A stretch of DNA of 12,661 bases from Desulfobulbus sp. (lineage in GTDB: Bacteria > Desulfobacterota > Desulfobulbia > Desulfobulbales > Desulfobulbaceae), in assembly GCA_017998195.1 (NCBI GenBank), contig JAGODN010000026.1, forward strand, positions 1-12,661, given 5' to 3'. The notes beneath the pieces were generated by a model. It saw nothing but the letters and a program-made list of their open reading frames with translations, did not search any database and was not told the DNA's origin. Position 1 is the first letter of the stretch. The number at the start of each line of letters is the position of its first letter. A program made the translations under genes and the position numbers. This document shows, in pieces, positions 1-6,524 of the stretch.

Positions 1-1
1 C

Positions 2-145
2 GTGCAGACGGACGAGGCGGCGAACGTGGCCGCCTTCCTGCTCTCGCCCCGCTCCTCGGGCATGACCGGCCAGTGCCTGGTGGTGGACGGGGGCATGGGG
101 CTCAACTATTTCGATCAGGCGATCGTCAGCCGGGTGGTCGGCTGA
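2..145 (+). CDS. Short-chain dehydrogenase/reductase, C-terminal fragment (possibly enoyl-ACP reductase-like)
   Basis: Only the last 47 residues and the stop codon lie in the window; the gene enters from the left edge. The readable part has the typical C-terminal SDR pattern: an acidic 'DEAANVAAFLLS' helix, then 'SSGMTGQ' and the 'VVDGG' strand that closes the Rossmann fold, followed by a tail with NYFD. The 'ITG...VDGG' ending is shared by FabG-type 3-oxoacyl-ACP reductases and FabI-type enoyl-ACP reductases, and the NYFD tail looks more FabI-like to me, though this is recollection and not a search result. The catalytic Tyr/Lys and cofactor-binding residues are outside the window. It ends 45 bases before the DUF1232 gene on the same strand, so it may be co-transcribed with the olefin genes, which would fit a role in acyl chain supply. 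The SDR family call is firm; the exact substrate is not. Confidence 0.75.
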   Translation: MQTDEAANVAAFLLSPRSSGMTGQCLVVDGGMGLNYFDQAIVSRVVG

Positions 146-178
146 CCGGCCCTGCGGCCCGCCTGCACCCGTGATCCC

Positions 179-183
179 GGAGG
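179..183 (+). promoter_or_regulatory. Ribosome binding site for the DUF1232 gene
   Basis: GGAGG lies 7 bases before the GTG at 191. It supports this non-ATG start, which would otherwise be uncertain. Confidence 0.7.
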
Positions 184-190
184 TTTTCCC

Positions 191-427
191 GTGTCGCCCC
201 TGCCGCTGCTCACCCGTGCCTGGGAGATGCTCGTCCGCACCAAGGACGTGTTCCTGTCACCGACCACCCCGCTGCGGGTCAAGGTCGTCCTCGCCCTGGG
301 CCTGCTCTACACCCTCTCGCCCTACGACCTGATCCCCGAGTGGGTGCCGGTACTGGGGGTGATGGACGATCTTGCCCTGGCGGCCCTGCTCATCGCCTGG
401 GCGAACAAGTGGAAGATTCCGAAATGA
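191..427 (+). CDS. Small DUF1232 (YkvA-like) membrane protein
   Basis: This 78-residue protein starts with GTG behind a GGAGG ribosome binding site. Residues about 38-62 carry the hallmark DUF1232 pattern: a hydrophobic stretch, then 'LSPYDLIPE', then 'VPVLGVMDDL' and a second hydrophobic segment. The family is usually described as small membrane-associated proteins built around a short hydrophobic hairpin with conserved D-LIP and DD motifs. No biochemical activity is generally assigned. The length is normal for single-domain members. It sits 45 bases after the SDR and 46 bases before oleA, all on the same strand, so it is probably in the same transcript. Whether it contributes to olefin synthesis, for example as a membrane anchor, is speculation from position only. 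Confidence 0.85.
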   Translation: MSPLPLLTRAWEMLVRTKDVFLSPTTPLRVKVVLALGLLYTLSPYDLIPEWVPVLGVMDDLALAALLIAWANKWKIPK

Positions 428-473
428 CCTGGTGGCAACAGCGGCCGGGCCGGAGCCTGCACAGGGTGGCGCC

Positions 474-1511
474 ATGATGCGCTGGGAGCGGGTGTGCGTG
501 CATGAGTTCGGCGCAGTGCTGCCGCCGGTGGAACTCAGCTCGGCGGCCATCGAGGAACAGCTGCGGCCCGTGTATGAGCGGCTCAAGCTGCCGGCCGGCC
601 GGCTCGAGCTGATGACCGGCATCGGCGCCCGCCGCCTGTGGGAACCCGGCACCCGGCCGAGCGACGGCGCCGCCGCGGCCGGCCGGCTGGCCCTGGATCG
701 CTCCGGGGTGCCGGCCGAGGCCATCGGCTGCCTGCTGTTCACCTCGGTGAGCCGCGACATGATGGAGCCGGCCACCGCCGCCTTTGTCCATCGGAGCCTC
801 GGTCTGCCCGACTCCTGCCTGTTGTTCGACATCTCCAACGCCTGCCTCGGGTTTCTCGACGGCATGGTCATGCTCGCCAACATGCTCGAACTGGGCCAGG
901 TCCAGGCCGGGCTGGTGGTGGCCGGCGAAACCGCCGAGGACCTGGTCCGCTCCACCCTGGCCCACCTGCGGACCGACACCTCGCTCACCCGCAAGTCGAT
1001 CAAGCCGCTGTTCGCCAGTCTGACCATCGGCTCGGGCGCGGTGGCGGTGGTGTTGAGCCGCCAGGATGTCGCCGACAGCGGCCACCGTCTGATTGGCGGC
1101 GCCTGCCGGGCCAACACCCGCTACAACGACCTCTGCCAGGGCGGTCAGAACGCCGAGCAGGGGACGCTCATGTCCACCGATTCCGAGCAGCTGCTCGAGA
1201 AGGGGATCGACACCGCCGCCCGCTGCTGGCAGGAGTTTCAGCAGGTGCTCGGCTGGGCAGCGGTCGACATCGACCGGTTCTTCTGTCACCAGGTGGGCAG
1301 GGCCCACGCCCAGCGGCTGTTTTCGACCCTGGCGCTCGACCCGGCGCGCAACTTCGAAACCCTGCCGTACCTCGGCAACGTCGGCTCGGTGTCCGCGCCG
1401 ATCACCATGGCGATCGGCATCGAACAGGGCGCGCTCGCCCCCGGTCAGCGGGCCGCCCTGCTCGGTATCGGCTCGGGCATCAACTCGCTCATGCTGGGGA
1501 TCGACTGGTGA
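474..1511 (+). CDS. oleA: OleA, acyl-CoA head-to-head condensing enzyme (thiolase superfamily)
   Basis: OleA joins two fatty acyl-CoA molecules by a non-decarboxylative Claisen condensation to give a 2-alkyl-3-ketoacyl product, the first step of long-chain olefin synthesis in the cytosol. The 345-residue protein has the FabH-like thiolase fold. The nucleophile Cys124 lies in 'SNACLGF', with His272 in 'CHQVGRAH' and Asn302 in 'LGNVGS'. Glu98 in 'MMEPA' matches the extra glutamate that distinguishes OleA from FabH. The length agrees with known OleA proteins of about 340 residues. The frame is open further upstream, to 372, but that part overlaps the DUF1232 gene and is not OleA-like. Two adjacent ATGs at 474 and 477 are both possible; a weak AGGGTGG at 463-469 is nearer ideal spacing for 477. 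The stop overlaps the oleB start by 4 bases. The alternative, a plain KAS III enzyme, is unlikely given oleBCD downstream. Confidence 0.95.
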   Translation: MMRWERVCVHEFGAVLPPVELSSAAIEEQLRPVYERLKLPAGRLELMTGIGARRLWEPGTRPSDGAAAAGRLALDRSGVPAEAIGCLLFTSVSRDMMEPATAAFVHRSLGLPDSCLLFDISNACLGFLDGMVMLANMLELGQVQAGLVVAGETAEDLVRSTLAHLRTDTSLTRKSIKPLFASLTIGSGAVAVVLSRQDVADSGHRLIGGACRANTRYNDLCQGGQNAEQGTLMSTDSEQLLEKGIDTAARCWQEFQQVLGWAAVDIDRFFCHQVGRAHAQRLFSTLALDPARNFETLPYLGNVGSVSAPITMAIGIEQGALAPGQRAALLGIGSGINSLMLGIDW

Positions 1512-2386
1512 CCGCGCCCCGCCCGCTGGCCGAATTCCCGTTCACGCCGCGCTTCCTCGAGGTCGACGGCCACCGCCTGGCCTACCTGGACGAGGGCAGC
1601 GGGCCTCCGGTGGTCATGGTGCACGGCAACCCCTCCTGGTCGTACCTGTACCGCAACCTGGTCACGGCCCTCTGTGACCGCTACCGCTGTATTGTCCCCG
1701 ACCATCTCGGCTGCGGCTTCTCGGACAAGCCGCAGCACCACCCCTACCGGCTGGGCAATCACCTGGACAACCTCGACCACCTGCTGGCTGCGCTTGTTCC
1801 GGACGGCCCGGTCCGCCTGATCGTGCACGACTGGGGTGGGGCCATCGGCATGGGCTGGGCCGGCCGGCACCCGGAGCGGGTGGCCGGCGCGGTGGTGCTC
1901 AACACCGCCGCCTTTCCCTCGCCGCGCCTGCCCCTGCGCATCGCCGTCTGCCGCTGGCCATTGCTGGGGGCGCTGGTGGTGCGGGGTCTGAACGGATTCG
2001 CCCGCGCCGCGGTGTACATGGCCGTGACCCGGCGGATGCGGCCCGGGGTGGCCGCCGGTTTTCTCGCCCCCTATGACAGCTGGCGCCATCGCGTCGCCCT
2101 GCACCGGTTCGTGCAGGACATTCCCATGGGGCCGGCCCACCCGTCCTGGTCGACCCTGGTTGAGATTGAACGGTCGCTGGCCACCATCACCTGTCCGCTG
2201 CTGCTCTGCTGGGGCGGCCGGGACTTTTGCTTCGACCGGTCCTTTTACGACGAATGGCAGCGCCGGTTCCCTGCGGCCGAGGCCCATTTCTTTCCGGAAG
2301 CTGGCCATTATGTACTCGAGGATGCCCTGGCCGAGGTGCTGCCGCCGATCGAGCGGTTTCTCCCCACGACGGGCACCACCCCATGA
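1508..2386 (+). CDS. oleB: OleB, beta-lactone decarboxylase (alpha/beta hydrolase, haloalkane dehalogenase type)
   Basis: OleB removes CO2 from the cis-beta-lactone made by OleC to release the final cis-olefin. The 292-residue protein is an alpha/beta hydrolase. An oxyanion segment 'HGNPSWSYLYRN' is at 39-50, the aspartate nucleophile Asp108 is in 'HDWGG', an acidic residue Asp239 is in 'GGRDF', and His267 is in 'EAGHYV'. An Asp nucleophile followed by Trp, instead of Ser, is the dehalogenase-like signature of this family. The GTG start at 1508 overlaps the oleA stop in a GTGA and has GGGGA 7 bases ahead; the frame is open further upstream but only as a shadow of oleA. The stop overlaps oleC in an ATGA. 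In some other bacteria oleB and oleC are fused; here they are separate. A true haloalkane dehalogenase is the alternative reading, but the neighbours argue against it. Confidence 0.94.
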   Translation: MTAPRPLAEFPFTPRFLEVDGHRLAYLDEGSGPPVVMVHGNPSWSYLYRNLVTALCDRYRCIVPDHLGCGFSDKPQHHPYRLGNHLDNLDHLLAALVPDGPVRLIVHDWGGAIGMGWAGRHPERVAGAVVLNTAAFPSPRLPLRIAVCRWPLLGALVVRGLNGFARAAVYMAVTRRMRPGVAAGFLAPYDSWRHRVALHRFVQDIPMGPAHPSWSTLVEIERSLATITCPLLLCWGGRDFCFDRSFYDEWQRRFPAAEAHFFPEAGHYVLEDALAEVLPPIERFLPTTGTTP

Positions 2387-3999
2387 CGGACCACAACATC
2401 GCCCAGGCCCTGTACCAGGTCGCCGCCGGCCGGGAGGACAAGGTCGCCCTGGTCACCCGGGAGGGCGGCGCCTGGCGGGAGTGGCGTTTTCGCGACCTGC
2501 TCGCGGGCTGTGCAGGCTACGGCCTGCTGCTCCAGGCTCGCGGCGTGCGCCGCGGCGACCGGGTGATGCTCATGGTGCGGCCGTCGCTGGCCTTTGTCTG
2601 CCTGACCTTCGCCCTGTTCCGACTGGGCGCGGTGGTCATCCTCATCGACCCGGGCATGGGCTACCGCAACCTGCTGCGCTGCATCGGTTCGGTCCGGCCG
2701 GATTTCCTGGTCGGCATTCCGGCGGCCGTGGTGTTCAGCCACCTGTTTCGCCACGCCTTTGCCACGGTACGGCGGCGGATCACGGTCACCCGGCGGTCGA
2801 CCGCCACCGCCCTCGCCGTGGGCGTCGACGCCGGGCCGGAGGGGGTTCGGGCCGGGGTCGATGACCTGGCAGCGATCATCTTCACCACCGGTTCCACCGG
2901 TCCACCCAAGGGCGTGCAGTACACCCACGGCATTTTCCACACCCAACTGGAGCTGATCCGCGACTACTACGGCATCGGCCCGGACGATGTGGACCAGCCG
3001 GGATTCCCGCTGTTCGGCCTGTTCGCCACGGCCCTCGGCGCCCGGGCAATCATCCCGGACATGGACCCGACCCGGCCGGCGCAGGTGGACCCGGAGAAAT
3101 TCGTCCGCACCCTGCTGGACCACCGGGTGACCTACTCCTTCGGCTCGCCGGCCATCTGGAACGTGGTCAGCCGCCACTGCCTCGAGCGCGGTATCGTTCT
3201 GCCGGTGCGCACGGTGCTCATGGCCGGTGCGCCGGTTTCGGGTGAACTGGTCGAGCGGGTGCAGCGCATCCTGCCGGCGGAGGCGCTGGTCTACACCCCC
3301 TACGGGGCCACCGAAAGTCTGCCGGTCACCTGCCTGGAAGGCCGGGAAATCGTGGCTGAGACCTGGCCGCTCTCCCGCACCGGCCACGGCACCTGCGTGG
3401 GCCGGCCCCTGCCGGGGATGACGGTGCGGGTGATCGAGCCGGTGGATGGGCCGATCGAGACCTGGGACAGGGCCCGGGAACTGGCGGTCGGCGAGATCGG
3501 CGAAATCGTGGTGTGCGGCCCGGTGGTCACCCGCGCCTACGAGGGCAACGAATACGAAGACCGGTTGGCCAAGATCAAGGACAAAAATGGCTTCTGGCAC
3601 CGCATGGGCGATATGGGCTACCTGGACGGGATCGACCGGTTGTGGTTCTGCGGCCGCAAGGCGCACCGGGTGGGCACCGCCACCGGGGTGCTCTACAGCG
3701 TGGTCTGCGAGGCCATTTTCAATGAACATCCGCAGGTGCGCCGCGCCGCCCTGGTGGGACTCGGGCCCTGGGGCAGGCAGACCCCGGTGGTGATCGTCGA
3801 GCCGGCCGGGCCGGTGGGCAGCGAGGAGGCACTGTTTGCGGAACTGCGCGGCCTGGCCCTGGCCAACCCGCTGACCGCCGGGATCGAACGCTTCCTGCTC
3901 CACCGGTCCTTTCCGGTGGATATCCGCCACAACGCCAAGATCTTCCGGGAGCAGCTGGCCGCCTGGGCGGCGAAACGGGTGCAGCTGCCGGTCGGCTGA
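2383..3999 (+). CDS. oleC: OleC, beta-lactone synthetase (AMP-dependent acyl-adenylate family)
   Basis: OleC uses ATP to activate the 2-alkyl-3-hydroxyalkanoic acid and closes it to a beta-lactone. The 538-residue protein belongs to the ANL adenylating superfamily. The phosphate-binding loop 'FTTGSTGPPKG' spans residues 167-177, the adenine motif 'YGATE' 307-311, the ribose-binding Asp of the 'MGDMGYLD' motif is at 410, and the hinge region 'FCGRKAHRV' spans 422-430. A C-terminal lysine at about 519 ('HNAKI') occupies the place of the usual A10 catalytic lysine. The length fits OleC, which is somewhat shorter than acetyl-CoA synthetases. The ATG at 2383 overlaps the oleB stop (ATGA), and no Shine-Dalgarno sequence is visible in front of it, so translation is probably coupled to oleB. 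Read alone it could be called a fatty acid-CoA ligase; the gene order decides for OleC. Confidence 0.94.
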   Translation: MTDHNIAQALYQVAAGREDKVALVTREGGAWREWRFRDLLAGCAGYGLLLQARGVRRGDRVMLMVRPSLAFVCLTFALFRLGAVVILIDPGMGYRNLLRCIGSVRPDFLVGIPAAVVFSHLFRHAFATVRRRITVTRRSTATALAVGVDAGPEGVRAGVDDLAAIIFTTGSTGPPKGVQYTHGIFHTQLELIRDYYGIGPDDVDQPGFPLFGLFATALGARAIIPDMDPTRPAQVDPEKFVRTLLDHRVTYSFGSPAIWNVVSRHCLERGIVLPVRTVLMAGAPVSGELVERVQRILPAEALVYTPYGATESLPVTCLEGREIVAETWPLSRTGHGTCVGRPLPGMTVRVIEPVDGPIETWDRARELAVGEIGEIVVCGPVVTRAYEGNEYEDRLAKIKDKNGFWHRMGDMGYLDGIDRLWFCGRKAHRVGTATGVLYSVVCEAIFNEHPQVRRAALVGLGPWGRQTPVVIVEPAGPVGSEEALFAELRGLALANPLTAGIERFLLHRSFPVDIRHNAKIFREQLAAWAAKRVQLPVG

Positions 4000-4061
4000 T
4001 AGCCTGATGGTCGCCCGGGCGGGCGGTTCGGCTTGGCGGAGAGGGAGAAAAACAGCGCATA

Positions 4062-4070
4062 GGGGAGGGC
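4062..4070 (+). promoter_or_regulatory. Strong purine-rich ribosome binding site for oleD
   Basis: AGGGGAGGG precedes the ATG at 4075 within a purine-rich run. It is much stronger than the sites before oleA, oleB and oleC and suggests that oleD is translated independently of the coupled genes upstream. Confidence 0.6.
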
Positions 4071-4074
4071 AGGG

Positions 4075-5100
4075 ATGCAACAGGTGCTGGTAACCGGGGG
4101 CGGGGGCTTCATCGGCAAGGCCCTGGTGCGGGCCCTGCTCGAACGCGGCGTGCGGGTGACGGTGGTCGGCCGCAACAGCTATCCTGACCTTGAGCCCCTC
4201 GGGGTGGAGTGTCGGCGCGGGGATATCAGGGACGCGGATTTTCTTGAACAGGCCTGCGTCGGCCAGGATACGGTTTTCCACGTGGCGGCCAAGGCCGGGG
4301 TGTGGGGACCACGCACCGAGTATTTCGCCATCAACCTGCACGGCACCGAAAACGTGCTCGCTGCCTGCCGGAAGGCCGGGGTGGAGCGTCTGGTCTACAC
4401 CTCGACCCCGTCGGTGGTGTTCGACCGCGAGAACCTGGAAGGGGCGGACGAGCGCACGCCCTACGCGCGACGGCCCCTGTGCGCCTACGCAGCCAGCAAG
4501 ATCGCCGCGGAACGTGCGGTCCTGCACGCCAACAGTCAACAGCTGCGGACCATTGCCATCCGGCCGCATCTCGTCTGGGGGCCGGGCGACCGTCATCTCG
4601 TTCCGCGCTTGCTCGAGCGGGGCCGGGCCGGAGCGCTGCAGGTGGTCGGGGACGGGACCAACCGGGTCGACATCACCTACATCGACAATGCCGTTCAGGC
4701 TCACCTGTTGGCCGCGGACAACCTGGCCACCAGCGCCAGTGGGGCCGGCCAGGCCTTTTTCATCGGCCAGGAGGAACCGGTGCGTCTCTGGTCATGGATC
4801 AACGGTCTGTTCGCCCGGCTGGACATCCCACCGGTGCGGCGACGGGTACCGTTCGGGGTGGCCTGGTGCGTCGGTTTGGCCCTGGAGGCGCTGCACCTCG
4901 CCCTGCGCCTGGAGCATGAACCGCGCATGACCAGGTTCGTGGCCCATCAGTTGGCCCGCTCACACTGGTTCAGCCACGCCAGGGCCCTCAGCCTGCTGGG
5001 CTACCGACCGGTGATCACCACTGCCGAAGGGCTGGAGCGGCTGGTGGCCTCCCTTGGCGACAGCGATGTGCCCACGCCCCGCAGCAAGGCTTCAAACTGA
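4075..5100 (+). CDS. oleD: OleD, NAD(P)H-dependent 2-alkyl-3-ketoalkanoate reductase (3-beta-HSD family)
   Basis: OleD reduces the 2-alkyl-3-ketoalkanoic acid released after OleA to the 3-hydroxy acid that OleC then cyclises. The 341-residue protein is an extended SDR. The nucleotide-binding 'TGGGGFIG' is at residues 7-14, an acidic 'RGDIRD' lies at 48-53, the catalytic Ser110 is in 'YTSTPS', and the Tyr138/Lys142 pair is in 'YAASK'. 'RPHLVWGPGD' at 163-172, 'YIDNAV' at 202-207 and a C-terminal 'LGYRP' are typical of the 3-beta-hydroxysteroid dehydrogenase/isomerase branch. It follows oleC after 75 bases without overlap and has its own good ribosome binding site. It is the last gene of the cluster; the next gene is the ATP synthase b' subunit, 285 bases on. 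A generic NAD-dependent epimerase call would be less specific. Confidence 0.94.
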   Translation: MQQVLVTGGGGFIGKALVRALLERGVRVTVVGRNSYPDLEPLGVECRRGDIRDADFLEQACVGQDTVFHVAAKAGVWGPRTEYFAINLHGTENVLAACRKAGVERLVYTSTPSVVFDRENLEGADERTPYARRPLCAYAASKIAAERAVLHANSQQLRTIAIRPHLVWGPGDRHLVPRLLERGRAGALQVVGDGTNRVDITYIDNAVQAHLLAADNLATSASGAGQAFFIGQEEPVRLWSWINGLFARLDIPPVRRRVPFGVAWCVGLALEALHLALRLEHEPRMTRFVAHQLARSHWFSHARALSLLGYRPVITTAEGLERLVASLGDSDVPTPRSKASN

Positions 5101-5279
5101 GGCCGGAGCGGAAATTCTGTTTGGCAAGGAGACAGAGGTACGGTATTTTGCGGCCGCGCCGCAGCGGTGCGACCGATGCGCCGGGGACAGCCGCAAAGGC
5201 CCCGTCGGCCGGCCTTCCCGGGCGTTCCCGCAAGCAACAAGCAGAACTGAAAAATCCTATAAGTTTTACTTAAAATGAT

Positions 5280-5309
5280 TTGACAGTCTGGCGATTTTTC
5301 AGTAGTTAT
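5280..5309 (+). promoter_or_regulatory. Candidate sigma70-type promoter of the atp operon
   Basis: A perfect TTGACA at 5280-5285 is followed after 18 bases by AGTTAT at 5304-5309, which is only a fair -10 match. It lies in an AT-rich island that stands out from the GC-rich surroundings, about 75 bases before the first atp start codon. A second possibility is TAAAAT at 5271-5276 as -10, with a poor -35 near 5248. The start site is not determined by sequence alone. Confidence 0.5.
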
Positions 5310-5311
5310 CG

Positions 5312-5331
5312 TGGCGGTAGATGAACCGCCA
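5312..5331 (+). repeat. Inverted repeat (7-bp stem) in the atp leader
   Basis: TGGCGGT at 5312-5318 and ACCGCCA at 5325-5331 are perfectly complementary, with a 6-base loop. It begins directly downstream of the candidate -10 and so would cover the likely transcription start. It could be an operator or an mRNA 5'-end hairpin. It is not a terminator, since no T-run follows it immediately. Confidence 0.45.
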
Positions 5332-5373
5332 TTCACTATGTCTGGCGACCGGCAACTATTTTTTTCGTAATGT

Positions 5374-5377
5374 GAGG
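5374..5377 (+). promoter_or_regulatory. Ribosome binding site for atpF'
   Basis: GAGG ends 8 bases before the ATG at 5386, within the sequence GTGAGGTAG. It fixes the start of the first gene of the atp operon. Confidence 0.65.
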
Positions 5378-5385
5378 TAGTTAGC

Positions 5386-5817
5386 ATGATTTCCGTTGAT
5401 ATTACGCTGCTGATACACATTGTCAACATGATCGTGTTGATGTTCGTGCTCAACGCGATCCTGTACAAGCCGGTGCTTGGCATGCTCGACCAGCGCGCCC
5501 GGAAGATGGCCGCGCTGAGTGACGAGGTGGCGCAGTACGAGGAAACCGCCCGTCAGCGCCGGGCGGAGTTGGACGGCAAGATGCGCGAGGCCAGCAACAG
5601 GGCGAAAAAAGCCCTGGACGGCGCCCGTTCCCAGGCCCAGGCTGCCGGGGCGGAGCAGTTGGCCGTTATCCGCAAGGAGTCCGACAGTACCAAGGAGAAG
5701 CAACTGGCCGACCTGCGCGCCCAGGTGGAGGTGGCCAGGAAGGAATTGCAGGCAAATGCTGCCGGGTTCGCCCAGGCAATGGCAAGCAAGATACTCGGAA
5801 GGAGTCTGGACGCATGA
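5386..5817 (+). CDS. atpF': F-type ATP synthase subunit b' (peripheral stalk)
   Basis: This is the first of two tandem b-type genes. The 143-residue protein has a single hydrophobic N-terminal helix at about residues 6-27, followed by 'YKPVLGMLDQR', a motif typical of b/b' subunits where the helix leaves the membrane. The remainder is a long charged, alanine-rich, uninterrupted coiled coil. In ATP synthases with two different b genes, b' and b form a heterodimer linking the membrane a subunit to delta and alpha on F1. The order b', then b, is usual in Desulfobacterota. It starts after a good ribosome binding site and its stop overlaps atpF by 4 bases. It has no N-terminal extension, unlike its partner AtpF. 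Assignment as b' and not b rests on its position and shorter length. Confidence 0.92.
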   Translation: MISVDITLLIHIVNMIVLMFVLNAILYKPVLGMLDQRARKMAALSDEVAQYEETARQRRAELDGKMREASNRAKKALDGARSQAQAAGAEQLAVIRKESDSTKEKQLADLRAQVEVARKELQANAAGFAQAMASKILGRSLDA

Positions 5818-6524
5818 GAGATCGCACTGCAAAATTTTTCCAGCCGGTAGTGCTGGCACTCCTCCTCGGGGTGCTGCCCGTCGCGCCCGTGGCGGCGACG
5901 GAACAGCCGGCGCCGGCAACGGCCCATGAAGTCACGGCGGACACCCACGCGGCGCCCGCGGCATCCGGTCATGCGGCCGTTGTCGCCGAGCACGGTGCCG
6001 CCGATGCCGGACACGGCGAGGTGCACAGCAGCCCCCTGGCGCCCGAGAAACTGAAGGATCTCTTCTGGCGGGCAGTGAACTTCATCGCCCTGATCATCGT
6101 CCTGGTCAAGTTCGGCGCCAAGCCGATCATGGCCGGGTTGACCGGGCGGCAGCAGCAGATCAGGGAGGAACTCGATGACCTGACCCGCCGTCGCGACGAA
6201 GCCGAGCGCTCCTACAAGGAGTTCGAGGTGCGCCTCGCCGGAATGGAGCGGGAGATGGAGCGGGTGGTGGAGAAGGCCATTGCCCAGGCCCAGACCGAGA
6301 AGGAACGGATCCTGGCCGAGGCCGAGCGGGCCGCCGAGGATATCAAGCGCCAGGCGCAGGCAGCGGTACAGGCCGAGATGGAAGACGCCAAGCGTCTGTT
6401 GCGCGAGGAGGTGGCAGAGCAGGCAGCCGCCATGGCCGAGGAACTGATTGTCCGGAACCTGACCCCGGCCGATCAGATTGCCATCACCGAACAGTATCTT
6501 GAACGAGTGGGTGCGGTACAGTGA
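5814..6524 (+). CDS. atpF: F-type ATP synthase subunit b, with signal-peptide-like, His/Ala-rich N-terminal extension
   Basis: This is the second b subunit of the peripheral stalk. The 236-residue protein is much longer than the usual ~156-170. The typical b region begins near residue 80: 'LKDLFWRAVNFIALIIVLVKFGAKPI' contains the membrane helix at about 84-100, followed by a long charged coiled coil to the C-terminus. Ahead of it, residues 1-28 look like a signal peptide: basic MRDRTAK, a hydrophobic VVLALLLGVL core and a VAA cleavage motif. Residues 29-75 form a low-complexity Ala/Pro/His segment with histidines at 38, 45, 53, 60, 67 and 71. The ATG at 5814 overlaps the atpF' stop (ATGA) and has AAGGAG at 5799-5804. 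No other in-frame start near residue 80 has comparable support, so the extension is probably real. Signal-like N-termini on deltaproteobacterial b subunits are familiar to me, but the histidine content is striking. Confidence 0.93.
   Translation: MRDRTAKFFQPVVLALLLGVLPVAPVAATEQPAPATAHEVTADTHAAPAASGHAAVVAEHGAADAGHGEVHSSPLAPEKLKDLFWRAVNFIALIIVLVKFGAKPIMAGLTGRQQQIREELDDLTRRRDEAERSYKEFEVRLAGMEREMERVVEKAIAQAQTEKERILAEAERAAEDIKRQAQAAVQAEMEDAKRLLREEVAEQAAAMAEELIVRNLTPADQIAITEQYLERVGAVQ

Noticed and set aside
372..473. Possible N-terminal extension of OleA from an upstream ATG at 372
   Set aside because: It overlaps the end of the DUF1232 gene and adds 34 residues unlike OleA. The protein from 474 already has the normal family length.
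4000..4074. GC-rich palindrome (CGCCCGGGCG) between oleC and oleD, considered as an internal terminator
   Set aside because: It has no T-run, it lies inside a pathway cluster, and the following purine-rich stretch is better explained as the oleD ribosome binding site.
2308..4704. Long open frame on the minus strand opposite oleC and oleD
   Set aside because: Low-complexity His/Pro/Arg-rich translation with no domain; an antisense shadow of well-supported ole genes.
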